DNA of 64,000 bases from contig CP076053.1 in the NCBI GenBank assembly GCA_018672315.1, positions 1,165,827 to 1,229,826 of the forward strand, given 5' to 3'. The DNA comes from Nocardioidaceae bacterium. GTDB lineage: Bacteria > Actinomycetota > Actinomycetes > Propionibacteriales > Nocardioidaceae. A model generated the notes under the pieces. That model saw only the letters and a list, made by a program, of their open reading frames with translations. It did not search any database and was not told the origin of the DNA. Each line of letters opens with the position of its first letter. Positions within the stretch are counted from its first letter, which is position 1. The position numbers and the translations under genes are program-made. This document shows positions 35,001-44,021 of the stretch, one piece after another.

Positions 35001-36107
35001 ATGGCCGTGAGCCGCACCGAGGACGCGTACGTCGAGCCGGGCCTCGAGCCGGGCCCCGGCGGCGTGGGCGAGCACGGCCAGCTCACCTCGGCCCGGCGCC
35101 GCATGAACGCGGGGCGTACGCGCGGCCGCACCGAGCCGGTGACCGAGGCGAGCGAGGCCTCGGTGCGAGAGGCCGAGAAGCGCATCGCCAGGCTGGAGGA
35201 CGGCGGCGCCGACGACGGTGCGCTGACCCCGGTCCCGCTGTCGCCGATGCTCGTCGCCCGCATGACCCGCTCGGCGCCCGGCGTCGCCCGGGTGGCCGCG
35301 GAGGCCGCCTTCAACACCGCCACCTGGTCGCTGCGCACCTACCTCAAGGTCGCCCGGCGCCTCATCCGTGCCGCCACCTCGCCGGAGGAGGCCCAGCTGC
35401 TCGCACACGAGCTCGGCGTCACGGTCGGCACCATCGGCGAGCTCGGCAGGCAGCTCGCCACCGGCATGTCCCTGCAGCAAGCGCTGACCGAGCTCACCGC
35501 GCCGGACCGCGAAGAGGTCAACGGACGCAGCGAGGCGACGCTGCAGACGCAGGTCAACGCCGAGGACCTGCGCACCAAGGGTCAGGCGCTGCTGCGTCGC
35601 TCACGCGACGTGTGGTCCAACGAGACGGCGCACCCTGCGTACGCCCGCATCCTCGACGAGCTCGCGCCCGACGAGGCGCGGATCCTGGTGCTGATGTGCA
35701 AGGAGGGTCCGCAGCCGAGCGTCGACGTCCGCACCGGCGGCCCGGTCGGCATGGTCTCCTCCGAGCTGCTCGCGCCGGGCCTGAACATGATCGGCCCGCG
35801 CGCCGGGGTGCGCTACGAGGACTTCGTGCCCAGCTACCTCAACAACCTCTACCGCCTGGGCATGGTCTGGTTCAGCCGCGAGGCGCTGCGCTCGCCCAAG
35901 CCGTACCAGGTGCTGGAGGCCCAGCCAGCCGTGCTGGAGGCCATGCGCTCGGTGAAGTTCGCGAAGGTGGTGCGGCGCTCGATCCACCTCACGCCCTTCG
36001 GCCACGACTTCTGCGTCGCGGTGCTGACCCCGGACGCGGCCGCGCGGGGCGACCTTCCGGAGCACCAGACGCCCGCCGGAGCGGTCTCGCCCGACGGCGA
36101 CAAGTAG
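35001..36107 (+). CDS. Abi-alpha-like (DUF4393) protein
   Basis: A 368-residue soluble protein. The central and C-terminal region reads like the Abi-alpha/DUF4393 family: AYARILDELAPDEARILVLM near residue 215, then GPQPSVDVRTGG, the winged-helix-like VPSYLNNLYRLGMVWFS near 278, and the tail IHLTPFGHDFCVAVL. An acidic and Arg-rich N-terminus and a basic helical part (100-140) precede it. Abi-alpha was named from abortive-infection loci, but the biochemical role is not established, and many copies occur outside defence islands. It probably shares a transcript with the DUF445 gene. I see no toxin or phage gene beside it. Confidence 0.65.
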   Translation: MAVSRTEDAYVEPGLEPGPGGVGEHGQLTSARRRMNAGRTRGRTEPVTEASEASVREAEKRIARLEDGGADDGALTPVPLSPMLVARMTRSAPGVARVAAEAAFNTATWSLRTYLKVARRLIRAATSPEEAQLLAHELGVTVGTIGELGRQLATGMSLQQALTELTAPDREEVNGRSEATLQTQVNAEDLRTKGQALLRRSRDVWSNETAHPAYARILDELAPDEARILVLMCKEGPQPSVDVRTGGPVGMVSSELLAPGLNMIGPRAGVRYEDFVPSYLNNLYRLGMVWFSREALRSPKPYQVLEAQPAVLEAMRSVKFAKVVRRSIHLTPFGHDFCVAVLTPDAAARGDLPEHQTPAGAVSPDGDK

Positions 36108-36129
36108 ACCGTCGCCGACCAGGCGGGTC

Positions 36130-36162
36130 GGTCCGGCCGGCGCGGCACCGGACGGCCGGACC
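36130..36162 (+). terminator. Terminator hairpin after the Abi-alpha-like gene
   Basis: GGTCCGGCCG and CGGCCGGACC form a perfect 10-base stem with a 13-base loop, 23 bases after the stop at 36107. There is no U-tract. Confidence 0.6.
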
Positions 36163-36262
36163 GCTCAGGTCATGGTGGCGAAGACAACCGCTCCGTGGTG
36201 CCTGCCCCGCCGCGAGGTCATCACCCGCGGGGAAAGGTGGTCGTCACCCGATCGAGACCGGA

Positions 36263-36282
36263 CCGCACCCCTCCGGGTGCGG
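36263..36282 (-). terminator. Terminator hairpin after the His/Cys-rich protein gene
   Basis: CCGCACCC and GGGTGCGG form a perfect 8-base stem around CTCC. It lies 30 bases past the stop of the minus-strand gene at 36312. Confidence 0.55.
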
Positions 36283-36311
36283 CCGGCCTCTCGGGGCGTG
36301 AGGCGCGTCGC

Positions 36312-36638
36312 TCAGGCGGCGTGGTTGCAGGTCTCGCAGCTGCAGTCGGCGCACACGCACGAGACGCAGGGCTCACCACCGCACGCGTCGCAGCTGCACA
36401 CCGCGTGGTTGCAGGTCGAGCACGTGCAGTCGGCACAGGTGCACGTCGCGCAGGAGTCCGAGCAGTTGCTGCACTCGCACGTCAGGCACTCGTCGTAGTG
36501 ACCGTCGTGCTCGCGGTGGACGTGACCGTCGTGGAGGTAGTCGACGTGGTCCTCGTGGACGACGGCGACGTGGCCGCAGCCCGGACCGTGGGTGTGGTGG
36601 TGGTCCTCGGCGGTGCGGTGCTCGGTGGCGGTGGTCAT
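36312..36638 (-). CDS. His- and Cys-rich metal-binding (metallothionein-like) protein
   Basis: A 108-residue protein with 15 His and 20 Cys by my count. The N-terminal half is His-rich (DHHHTHGPGCGHVAVVHEDH then VDYLHDGHVHREHDGHYDEC), a pattern I recall in actinobacterial zinc-associated proteins. The C-terminal half has closely spaced Cys in CxC and CxxC pairs, with a repeated block CADCTCSTCNHA and CADCSCETCNHA. I infer binding of zinc or another soft metal. The ATG overlaps the ArsR stop as ATGA, so repressor and binding protein are made together. A function in metal storage or buffering is likely; delivery to a transporter or maturation factor is possible. Confidence 0.75.
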   Translation of the reverse strand: MTTATEHRTAEDHHHTHGPGCGHVAVVHEDHVDYLHDGHVHREHDGHYDECLTCECSNCSDSCATCTCADCTCSTCNHAVCSCDACGGEPCVSCVCADCSCETCNHAA

Positions 36639-36940
36639 GCGTGGGACTCCTCGGTGTGGTGGAAGGCGTCGAGGAACACGTGGGCCACGTGCTCGTCGAC
36701 CAGCTGGTACGTGCTCGTACGGCCGGTGCGCGTGGGGGTGACCAGGTGGGCCGAGCGCAGCACCCGCAGGTGCTGGCTGACCAGCGGCTGGCTCACCTCG
36801 AGCTCGGCGGCGAGCTCTCCCACCGTCCATCCGCGCTCGGTGAGGCGGTGCACGATGGCTGCGCGTACGGGTGAGGCGAGAGCGGCGAAGACCTCCGCGA
36901 CGGCCGCGTAGCCGTCGGGGCCCCCGACCTCTCTGCTCAT
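36635..36940 (-). CDS. ArsR/SmtB family metal-responsive repressor
   Basis: A 101-residue winged-helix repressor. The recognition region is VGELAAELEVSQPLVSQHLR then VLRSAHLVTPTRTGRTSTYQ, typical of ArsR/SmtB. The C-terminal helix LVDEHVAHVFLDAFHHTEES has DxxxHxxxxxxxHHxxE spacing, which fits the alpha-5 zinc site of SmtB/CzrA-type proteins; no Cys-type arsenic site is seen. The ATG at 36940 follows a TAACGAT-like -10 and may be leaderless. A palindrome at 36955-36970 lies just upstream, consistent with autoregulation. Confidence 0.85.
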   Translation of the reverse strand: MSREVGGPDGYAAVAEVFAALASPVRAAIVHRLTERGWTVGELAAELEVSQPLVSQHLRVLRSAHLVTPTRTGRTSTYQLVDEHVAHVFLDAFHHTEESHA

Positions 36941-36954
36941 GCAGACATCGTTAC

Positions 36955-36970
36955 ATGCGCACGTGTGCAT
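36955..36970. promoter_or_regulatory. Palindromic operator upstream of the ArsR gene
   Basis: ATGCGCAC followed by GTGTGCAT: 7 of 8 positions are symmetric. It overlaps the likely -10/-35 region of the ArsR-His/Cys-rich protein operon, so metal-responsive autorepression is likely. Confidence 0.6.
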
Positions 36971-37006
36971 ATCAAGCCCGTGCGAGACCGGCTCCCGCGC
37001 ACCGGG

Positions 37007-37489
37007 TCACAGCTCCGGGAACGGCCCCTGGTAGCGCGTGAGCACCGTCCGGGTGCGCAGCACCGGGAGCCGGCTGGTCGACTCCTCCTCCGACGCACGC
37101 AGCTCCCCGGCCAGTCGGGTGACCACGTCGGCGGCATCCACCAGCTCGGTCTCGACCTCGGCGAGACGGCGGCGGAGCTCGGTGTTGCGACTGCGCAGGG
37201 CGAGCACCTGGTTCTCGAGGTCGAGGATGCGCTTGACCCCCTCCAGCCCGATGCCGGCGGCGGTGAGCTCGGCGACCTCGCGCAGCACCTCCAGGTCGCG
37301 CAGCGAGTAGCGACGCCCGCCCCCTCCCGTGCGCCCGGGGGACACGAGTCCGATGCGGTCGTACGTGCGCAGGGTCTGCGGGTGCAGCCCGGTCAGCTCC
37401 GCGGCGACGGAGATGACGTACACGGGCACGTCGGGGCCGGGCGCCGACGGTGCGCGGCCCCTGCCGCCCTGACCCGCGCGGCCGGCCAT
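37007..37489 (-). CDS. hspR: HspR, MerR-family heat-shock repressor
   Basis: Represses dnaK and clpB operons by binding HAIR elements, with DnaK as co-repressor. The MerR helix-turn-helix is VISVAAELTGLHPQTLRTYD then RIGLVSPGRTGGGGRRYS at about residues 25-62. A coiled-coil dimerisation region (RILDLENQVLALRSRNTELR) follows. It is longer at both ends than the minimal family, with an extra Gly/Arg-rich N-terminus and a 40-residue tail ending RYQGPFPEL. It overlaps the dnaJ stop by one base (TGATG). It is last gene of the dnaK operon, the standard actinobacterial order. Confidence 0.94.
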   Translation of the reverse strand: MAGRAGQGGRGRAPSAPGPDVPVYVISVAAELTGLHPQTLRTYDRIGLVSPGRTGGGGRRYSLRDLEVLREVAELTAAGIGLEGVKRILDLENQVLALRSRNTELRRRLAEVETELVDAADVVTRLAGELRASEEESTSRLPVLRTRTVLTRYQGPFPEL

Positions 37490-38694
37490 CAGCGGGATCC
37501 GTCCGCCAGCACCTCGGCGCGCACGTCGGCGCCCCCGGTCGCCCGCCGATAGGCCTCCACGGCCGTGCGCGCCTCGTCGGAGAGCGCCGCCGGCACCTGC
37601 ACCTGCACCGTGACCAGCAGGTCACCCCGGCTGCCGTCGCGACGCGGGGCACCCTTGCCACGCACCCTGAGGCGACGACCCGACCCGGTGCCGGGCGCGA
37701 TCTTCAGGCTGACGGGCTGCCCACCCGGGGTCGGCGCCTTCACGGTCGCGCCGAGCGCCGCCTCGTCGAAGGTCACCGGCAGGTCCACCACGACGTTGTC
37801 GCCGTCACGGGAGAAGACGGGATGCGCCGCCACCTTGACGTTGACGAGCAGGTCGCCCGCCGGTCCACCGTCCTCACCCGGGGCGCCCTTGCCCGTGAGC
37901 CGGATGCGCTGGCCGTCCTTGACGCCCGCGGGGAGCCGGGCGGAGACGGTGCGGGAGTCGGTGGTGCGCCCCGAGCCCATGCACGTCGGGCACGGGGTGT
38001 CGTAGACGAGCTGGCGTCCCCGGCACTTCGGGCACACCTCACGCATGGCGAACGCGCCACCGGAGGAGTCGACGACCTCCCCCGCCCCGTCGCAGACCGA
38101 GCAGACCTTCGGTGAGGTGCCCGGCTTGCCACCGGTGCCGTTGCAGGTCGAGCACGCCCCGTCGGCACGCAACCGCAGGGTGATGGTCGTGCCGGCCAAC
38201 GACTCCAGGAACCCGATGCTGGCGCTGGCGGTCACGTCGGCGCCCTTGGTCGGCGTACGCCGTGCGCGACGCTGACCACCGCCTCCGAAGAGGTCGCCGA
38301 ACATGTCGCCGAGTCCTCCTGGGCCGGCTCCTCCGCCCTGGCGGAGCAGGTCGTCGAGGTCGAACGGCTGGCCCTGCTGACCCGGGCCCGACGTCGGCCG
38401 CCGTCCCCCGGGGAAGCCGCCACCCATGCCGCCCATGCCCCCCATGCCACCACCGGCGACGGCAGCGCGGAACTGGTCGTACTCGCTGCGTCGCTCGGTG
38501 TCGGAGAGCACGTGGTACGCCTCCGACGCGGCCTTGAAGCGCGTCTCGGCGGCCGTGTCCCCCGGCTTGGTGTCAGGGTGGTTGTCCCGCGCGATCCTGC
38601 GGTACGCCTTCTTGATGTCGGCGGCAGCGGCGTCCTTGGCCACGCCGAGCGTCTTGTAGAAGTCCTTCTCGGCCCAGTCGGCACTGACGGCCAT
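37489..38694 (-). CDS. dnaJ: Molecular chaperone DnaJ
   Basis: Hsp40 co-chaperone that stimulates DnaK ATPase. The J-domain is residues 8-75 with the HPD motif in [11 protein letters not shown] Gly/Phe/Met-rich linker holds repeated GGMGGMGGM. The zinc domain has four cysteine pairs ([32 protein letters not shown]); the third lacks the usual second Gly. The substrate-binding C-domain follows ([20 protein letters not shown]). With 401 residues it is the DnaJ1 type found with dnaK and grpE in actinobacteria. The gap to grpE is 56 bases. Confidence 0.96.
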   Translation of the reverse strand: MAVSADWAEKDFYKTLGVAKDAAAADIKKAYRRIARDNHPDTKPGDTAAETRFKAASEAYHVLSDTERRSEYDQFRAAVAGGGMGGMGGMGGGFPGGRRPTSGPGQQGQPFDLDDLLRQGGGAGPGGLGDMFGDLFGGGGQRRARRTPTKGADVTASASIGFLESLAGTTITLRLRADGACSTCNGTGGKPGTSPKVCSVCDGAGEVVDSSGGAFAMREVCPKCRGRQLVYDTPCPTCMGSGRTTDSRTVSARLPAGVKDGQRIRLTGKGAPGEDGGPAGDLLVNVKVAAHPVFSRDGDNVVVDLPVTFDEAALGATVKAPTPGGQPVSLKIAPGTGSGRRLRVRGKGAPRRDGSRGDLLVTVQVQVPAALSDEARTAVEAYRRATGGADVRAEVLADGSR

Positions 38695-38750
38695 GCGGGA
38701 TCCCCCTCTCAGCGGTCTCGGAGTCGGTGGTGCGGCGGGTCCGGCGTGGG

Positions 38751-39403
38751 TCAGCCGGGGCTGACCACCACGACCATGGCTGCCCGGACCACGCGGTCCC
38801 CTGCCCTGTAGCCGGCCTGCGCGACGTGCTCGACGGTCGTGGTGGTGACGTCGTCGCTGGTGCGCTGGCTGATGGCCTCGTGCAGGGTCGGGTCGAACTC
38901 CTCGCCCGGCTCCCCGAAACGCTCGAGGCCGAGCTGTCCGACGACGCGGACCAGCGAGTCGGCCACGTGCTTGAAGCCGCCGACGACCTCACCGTGCTCG
39001 CGGGCCCGGTCGATGTCGTCCAGCACGGGCAGCAGCGCGGTCGCCGCGGCGACGGTGGCCTGCTGCTTGTTGGCCTCGCGGTCGCGGTCGACCCGGCGCT
39101 TGTAGTTGACGTACTCGGCCTGGAGCCGCTGCAGGTCGCCGGTCAGTCCGGCGATGCGGTCGTGCGCCGCGACGAGCTCGTCGATGCCACCGTCCTCGTC
39201 CGGTGCGGGCGCACCGGGGTCGACGACCGGCGCCTCGGCCGCGTCAGGAGCAGCGCTCTGCGCGTCGGCCCCCGAGCCACCGGCGGAGGCGGCGTCGACC
39301 GCCTCCGCCAGCGGGTCGCCCGAGGGACCCGTGGCCGTGTCCGGGTGGGCCACGCCGTCGGGCGAGCCCGGTGCCGCGGGATCCGATCCGGTCGGCTTGT
39401 CGG

Positions 39404-39407
<4 letters not shown>
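38751..39407 (-). CDS. grpE: Nucleotide exchange factor GrpE
   Basis: Releases ADP from DnaK. Residues 1-70 are an acidic, Pro/Ala-rich disordered tail. A long coiled coil (about 75-115, [20 protein letters not shown]) leads into the four-helix bundle and small beta domain, with [20 protein letters not shown] then [18 protein letters not shown] as family signature. Its start overlaps the dnaK stop by four bases, giving translational coupling. Confidence 0.95.
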
Positions 39408-41248
<1,841 letters not shown>

Positions 41249-41360
41249 GTGCTGCTACCTCCTGGTGGGCCGGCCGTGCCGGCCGGGACGAGTACGTGCG
41301 GGAGAGTTCGTGGGCGCGATCGCCGCAGGCGGTCGCGCGAGATGGATCGTGGCAGAGAAC

Positions 41361-41381
41361 CTGAGCCGCTTCAACTCAACT
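41361..41381. promoter_or_regulatory. HspR (HAIR-like) operator upstream of dnaK
   Basis: Read on the minus strand: GTTGAGT, seven bases, GCTCAGG. It shares the left arm and arm spacing exactly with the clpB operator at 25285-25305 and approximates CTTGAGT-N7-ACTCAAG. The remaining part of the 273-base gap between dnaK and the upstream gene holds a terminator-like hairpin and no gene. Confidence 0.75.
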
Positions 41382-41454
41382 TCTCTGACTGGTGCAACGG
41401 CGACCCGGTCCGGGCTATTCCCGCGCCGCAGGACGCGCACACGGACGCGCGACG

Positions 41455-41486
41455 GACGGCCCGACCCCACGCGGGAGCGGGCCGTC
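41455..41486 (-). terminator. Terminator-like hairpin between the 41522 gene and dnaK
   Basis: GACGGCCCG and CGGGCCGTC are perfect 9-base arms with a 14-base loop, 36 bases past the stop at 41522. A second small stem (CGAGCG, TCGT, CGCTCG) lies at 41500-41515. Together they should isolate the dnaK promoter from upstream transcription. Confidence 0.55.
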
Positions 41487-41521
41487 CACGGCGCGGAATC
41501 GAGCGTCGTCGCTCGCGAGGC

Positions 41522-42208
41522 CTAGTAGATCTCGACCTTCGCGACGTTGGAGACCTGACCGCTGCGGGGGTCCACCACGCGGAACTCGTCGACGCCGGAG
41601 AGCCCGGCCACGAGCGTCCCCCGGTAGCGGCCGTTGCCCTGGACCGTCGCCTTCTCGCGGTAGTCGATCCAGTTCGGTCCCACCTTGTTCTGCAACGTCA
41701 GGGTGCGGCCTGTCTGGCCGCGGAAGGTACCGCGCCACACGACGGTCTCGTACGGCTCGGCCGCCTCCTTGTTCAGGCGCAGCACGAAGTCGCCCTGACG
41801 GGTCCCGGTGGGGAGGCCGTTGCCGCCGACGCCGAACTCGGTCTGGTCGTCGGGCTCGCGGACGGTGTTCGGGTTCTGCACGTCGATCACGCCGCCGTTG
41901 CCGCCACTGCTGCCACTGCCACCACCGCCGCTGCCCCCGTTCCCGCCGTTGCCGCCGTTGCCCGAGGTCGAGGGGGCGGTCGCGCTGAGGGGGCCGGGTG
42001 CGGAGCCCTCACCCGGACCGCCGAGCAGCTGGAAGGCGACGTACCCGCCGATGCCGATCATGAGCACGAACGCGGCGAGGCCGCCCGCGATCGTCGCGAA
42101 ACCCCCGCCGAATCGGCTGAGGAAGCCCCCCTCGGACCCGTCGGACCCCTCGGTCGAGGTCTCGTCGGCCGCCGAGGTGTCGTCGTCGGTGCTGTGGTTC
42201 TCAGCCAT
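41522..42208 (-). CDS. Hypothetical membrane-anchored protein with Gly/Ser linker
   Basis: No family recognised. A 30-residue acidic, Ser/Thr-rich cytoplasmic N-terminus leads to one hydrophobic helix (FATIAGGLAAFVLMIGIGGY, about residues 37-60). A Gly/Asn/Ser-rich linker follows (about 75-105, GNGGNGGNGGSGGGGSGSSG), and then a compact 115-residue beta-rich domain with KEAAEPYETVVWRGTFRGQT and YRGTLVAGLSGVDEFRVVDP. The C-terminal part reads like an extracellular immunoglobulin-like fold, where FRGQTGRTLTLQNKVG and VDEFRVVDPRSG suggest alternating strands. It should be anchored in the membrane with the domain outside. It has a hairpin terminator downstream. Confidence 0.6.
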   Translation of the reverse strand: MAENHSTDDDTSAADETSTEGSDGSEGGFLSRFGGGFATIAGGLAAFVLMIGIGGYVAFQLLGGPGEGSAPGPLSATAPSTSGNGGNGGNGGSGGGGSGSSGGNGGVIDVQNPNTVREPDDQTEFGVGGNGLPTGTRQGDFVLRLNKEAAEPYETVVWRGTFRGQTGRTLTLQNKVGPNWIDYREKATVQGNGRYRGTLVAGLSGVDEFRVVDPRSGQVSNVAKVEIY

Positions 42209-42351
42209 CGTCGCTCCGTGTCGTCGGCGCCCGGGGACCCGGGCAGTGCTGGGGCGTGGGCGCAGTGTGTCGTACCCAACGCGCAGGGGGAAGGAAACCG
42301 GGACGGACTGATGCGCACCTGCGACACGGACGGACCCGACCGGAAGGACTC

Positions 42352-42825
42352 ATGACCACCTTCAGCGCGACCAACGACTCGACCGCTGTCGTCGACGCGA
42401 GCCGCGAGGAGATCTGGGCGATCCTCACCGACCCCGAGGAGCTGCCCCGGCTGACGCCGAACCTCGAGCGCATCGACGCCGACGGCGACACCTGGGTGTG
42501 GCACATGAGCCGCATGCCGATCCTCGGCACCTCGCTGGCACCCTCGTTCACCGAGACGATGAGCTTCGACGAGCCCTCCCGCATCGAGTTCACCCACACG
42601 CCGCCCGAGGGCTCCACCGAGCGCGCCGGGGCGGAGGGCGTCTACGACCTGCAGGAGACCGACGGCGGCACCGAGCTGTCCATCTCGCTGACCATCACGG
42701 TCGACCTGCCGTTGCCGAAGCTCTCCAAGGGCGCGGTGACGCGGGTGATGAACAGGGTCATCTCACGCATGGGGGACCGCTTCGCCGACAACCTGCTGCA
42801 GCGACTCGAGGCGCGGCGCGCCTGA
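42352..42825 (+). CDS. SRPBCC family protein (polyketide cyclase/START type)
   Basis: A 157-residue helix-grip fold protein. It begins MTTFSATNDSTAVVDASREE, with the N-terminal strand and the DASREEIWAILTDPEELPRL helix of the family. It ends in a long amphipathic helix (VMNRVISRMGDRFADNLLQR). AAGGA six bases before ATG 42352 sets the start. It is divergent from the 41522 gene and ends 10 bases before the convergent sucraseferredoxin gene. Ligand and role are unknown. Confidence 0.82.
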   Translation: MTTFSATNDSTAVVDASREEIWAILTDPEELPRLTPNLERIDADGDTWVWHMSRMPILGTSLAPSFTETMSFDEPSRIEFTHTPPEGSTERAGAEGVYDLQETDGGTELSISLTITVDLPLPKLSKGAVTRVMNRVISRMGDRFADNLLQRLEARRA

Positions 42826-42834
42826 CGCCGGCCC

Positions 42835-43770
42835 TCAGGCCTGACGCAGGGGCCCCACCTGCCACGAGGACGCCCGTGAGGTGTCCGCGTCGCCGCACGA
42901 GGACAGCACCCCGACCGGGCCGGCCTCGTCCTCCAGGGTGTGCTGCTGGACCTCCACGGCCCATCGTCCGGCGGACTGTCCGGCCCTGATCTCGAGCGTG
43001 ACGGTGGTGGCCCCGGGCGCGACCTCGCGGACCGCGGCGTCCACGTCGTCGACCCCGGTCAGCCCGAGCCGCTGGCGGATCGCCACCTCGGCCGCCTGTG
43101 CCGCGGGCTGCTGCCACACGCGGCCCCGCAGACGCTCGGTCAGCAGCTGCCCGGACGCGTACGCCTCACGCAGGGCCACGGCCTCGCCGGCCTCGACCCG
43201 CCCGTACGCGAGTCCCGCCGGGAGAAGGACCACGTTCGGGGCGAAACGGTGCCCCCCGACGTGCGAGCACTCCCACGTGCCCTCGGGGTCGTGCGTGGCG
43301 AGAGCGGCGGCGACCGGCCGACCACGTTCTGCGCAGCAGACGTCGCGTCGGCCGTGCGTGCACACCAGCACCACGGGCTCCTCGACCGGCTGCCACCCCG
43401 GCCGCTCGCCTCGGACGAGCCCCGCGAGATCGACGGTCAGGAGCTCGTCGAGGTCGGCCAGGGTGCGTCGCTCGAGCCACGACATCTCGGGGCCCGACCA
43501 CGACGCCATCACGCGTACGCCCTGGGCGCCCTGGTCGCGGCCCGTCCGCCCGTGGCGACGAATGAGCAGCACCCGCAGTCCCTCGAGGTCGAGATGGTCA
43601 CGGACGGCAGCGGGCAGCCTGGTGTCGCGCAGCACCTTGGGGCCCCAGGGCCCGTCCTGCTCGATCAGCAGGCACGCGTTCCAGGCGCTCGCGGACCCGC
43701 CGAGCTGCTCTCCGGCAGCGGCGCTGACCTCTGCGCACCGCCGGGTCGTGACGTCGGGAGCGGCGGTCAG
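42835..43770 (-). CDS. Sucraseferredoxin-like (thioredoxin-fold ferredoxin) protein with apparent CTG start
   Basis: A protein of the sucrase/ferredoxin-like family, related to thioredoxin-fold [2Fe-2S] proteins. Conserved parts are CTHGRRDVCCAERGRPVAAA near residue 130 (three Cys in CxxxxxxCC) and WECSHVGGHRFAPNVVLLPA near 160, plus ASAWNACLLIEQDGPWGPK near the N-terminus. The frame has no ATG, GTG or TTG in the right place: the first residues are LTAAPDVTTRRCAEVS and the CTG at 43770 has an excellent AGGAGG at optimal spacing. That ribosome site lies in the last codons of the upstream acidic protein, so expression is coupled to it. The role, perhaps electron transfer, is unknown. Confidence 0.72.
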   Translation of the reverse strand: MTAAPDVTTRRCAEVSAAAGEQLGGSASAWNACLLIEQDGPWGPKVLRDTRLPAAVRDHLDLEGLRVLLIRRHGRTGRDQGAQGVRVMASWSGPEMSWLERRTLADLDELLTVDLAGLVRGERPGWQPVEEPVVLVCTHGRRDVCCAERGRPVAAALATHDPEGTWECSHVGGHRFAPNVVLLPAGLAYGRVEAGEAVALREAYASGQLLTERLRGRVWQQPAAQAAEVAIRQRLGLTGVDDVDAAVREVAPGATTVTLEIRAGQSAGRWAVEVQQHTLEDEAGPVGVLSSCGDADTSRASSWQVGPLRQA

Positions 43771-43771
43771 C

Positions 43772-43984
43772 TCACTCCTCCTCGTCCTCTGAGTCCCCTG
43801 AGTCCTCTGAGTCCTCTGAGTCCTCTGAGTCGCCCGAGGTCTCGTCCTCCTCCGAGGGCTCGCCGTCCGCGTCCTCCTGGGAGGCGTCGGACTCGTCGTC
43901 CTGCATCTCCTTGAGGAGCCGCTGCGGGACCGCGTCCCCCGGGATGCCGGTCGTCTCGAGTTCGTCGTCGCGCGCGTCCGACAC
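43772..43984 (-). CDS. Acidic 70-residue microprotein
   Basis: No family recognised. GTG 43984 has AGGAGG four bases upstream. The first 30 residues (MSDARDDELETTGIPGDAVP, then QRLLKEMQDD) hold a short amphipathic helix. The rest is almost only Asp, Glu and Ser, with SEDSEDSEDSGDSEDEEE encoded by a 9-base tandem repeat. It should be disordered and strongly negative, and its stop is followed one base later by the CTG of the sucraseferredoxin gene. Acidic partner of a basic protein, or translation-coupling leader, are possible roles (inference). Confidence 0.6.
   Translation of the reverse strand: MSDARDDELETTGIPGDAVPQRLLKEMQDDESDASQEDADGEPSEEDETSGDSEDSEDSEDSGDSEDEEE
43788..43835. repeat. 9-bp tandem repeat inside the acidic microprotein gene
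   Basis: About five copies of GAGTCCTCT in the order read on the plus strand, encoding Ser-Glu-Asp on the minus strand. Copies are identical except the last, where one base differs to give Gly. Copy-number change would stay in frame. Confidence 0.7.
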
Positions 43985-44021
43985 GGTGCCTCCTGGGCGG
44001 TTCTGGTGGGGTACCGGGTGC

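Noticed and set aside
36108-36311. A gene in the gap after the Abi-alpha-like gene
   Set aside because: No frame with a start, ribosome site and coding-like composition; it holds two terminator hairpins only.
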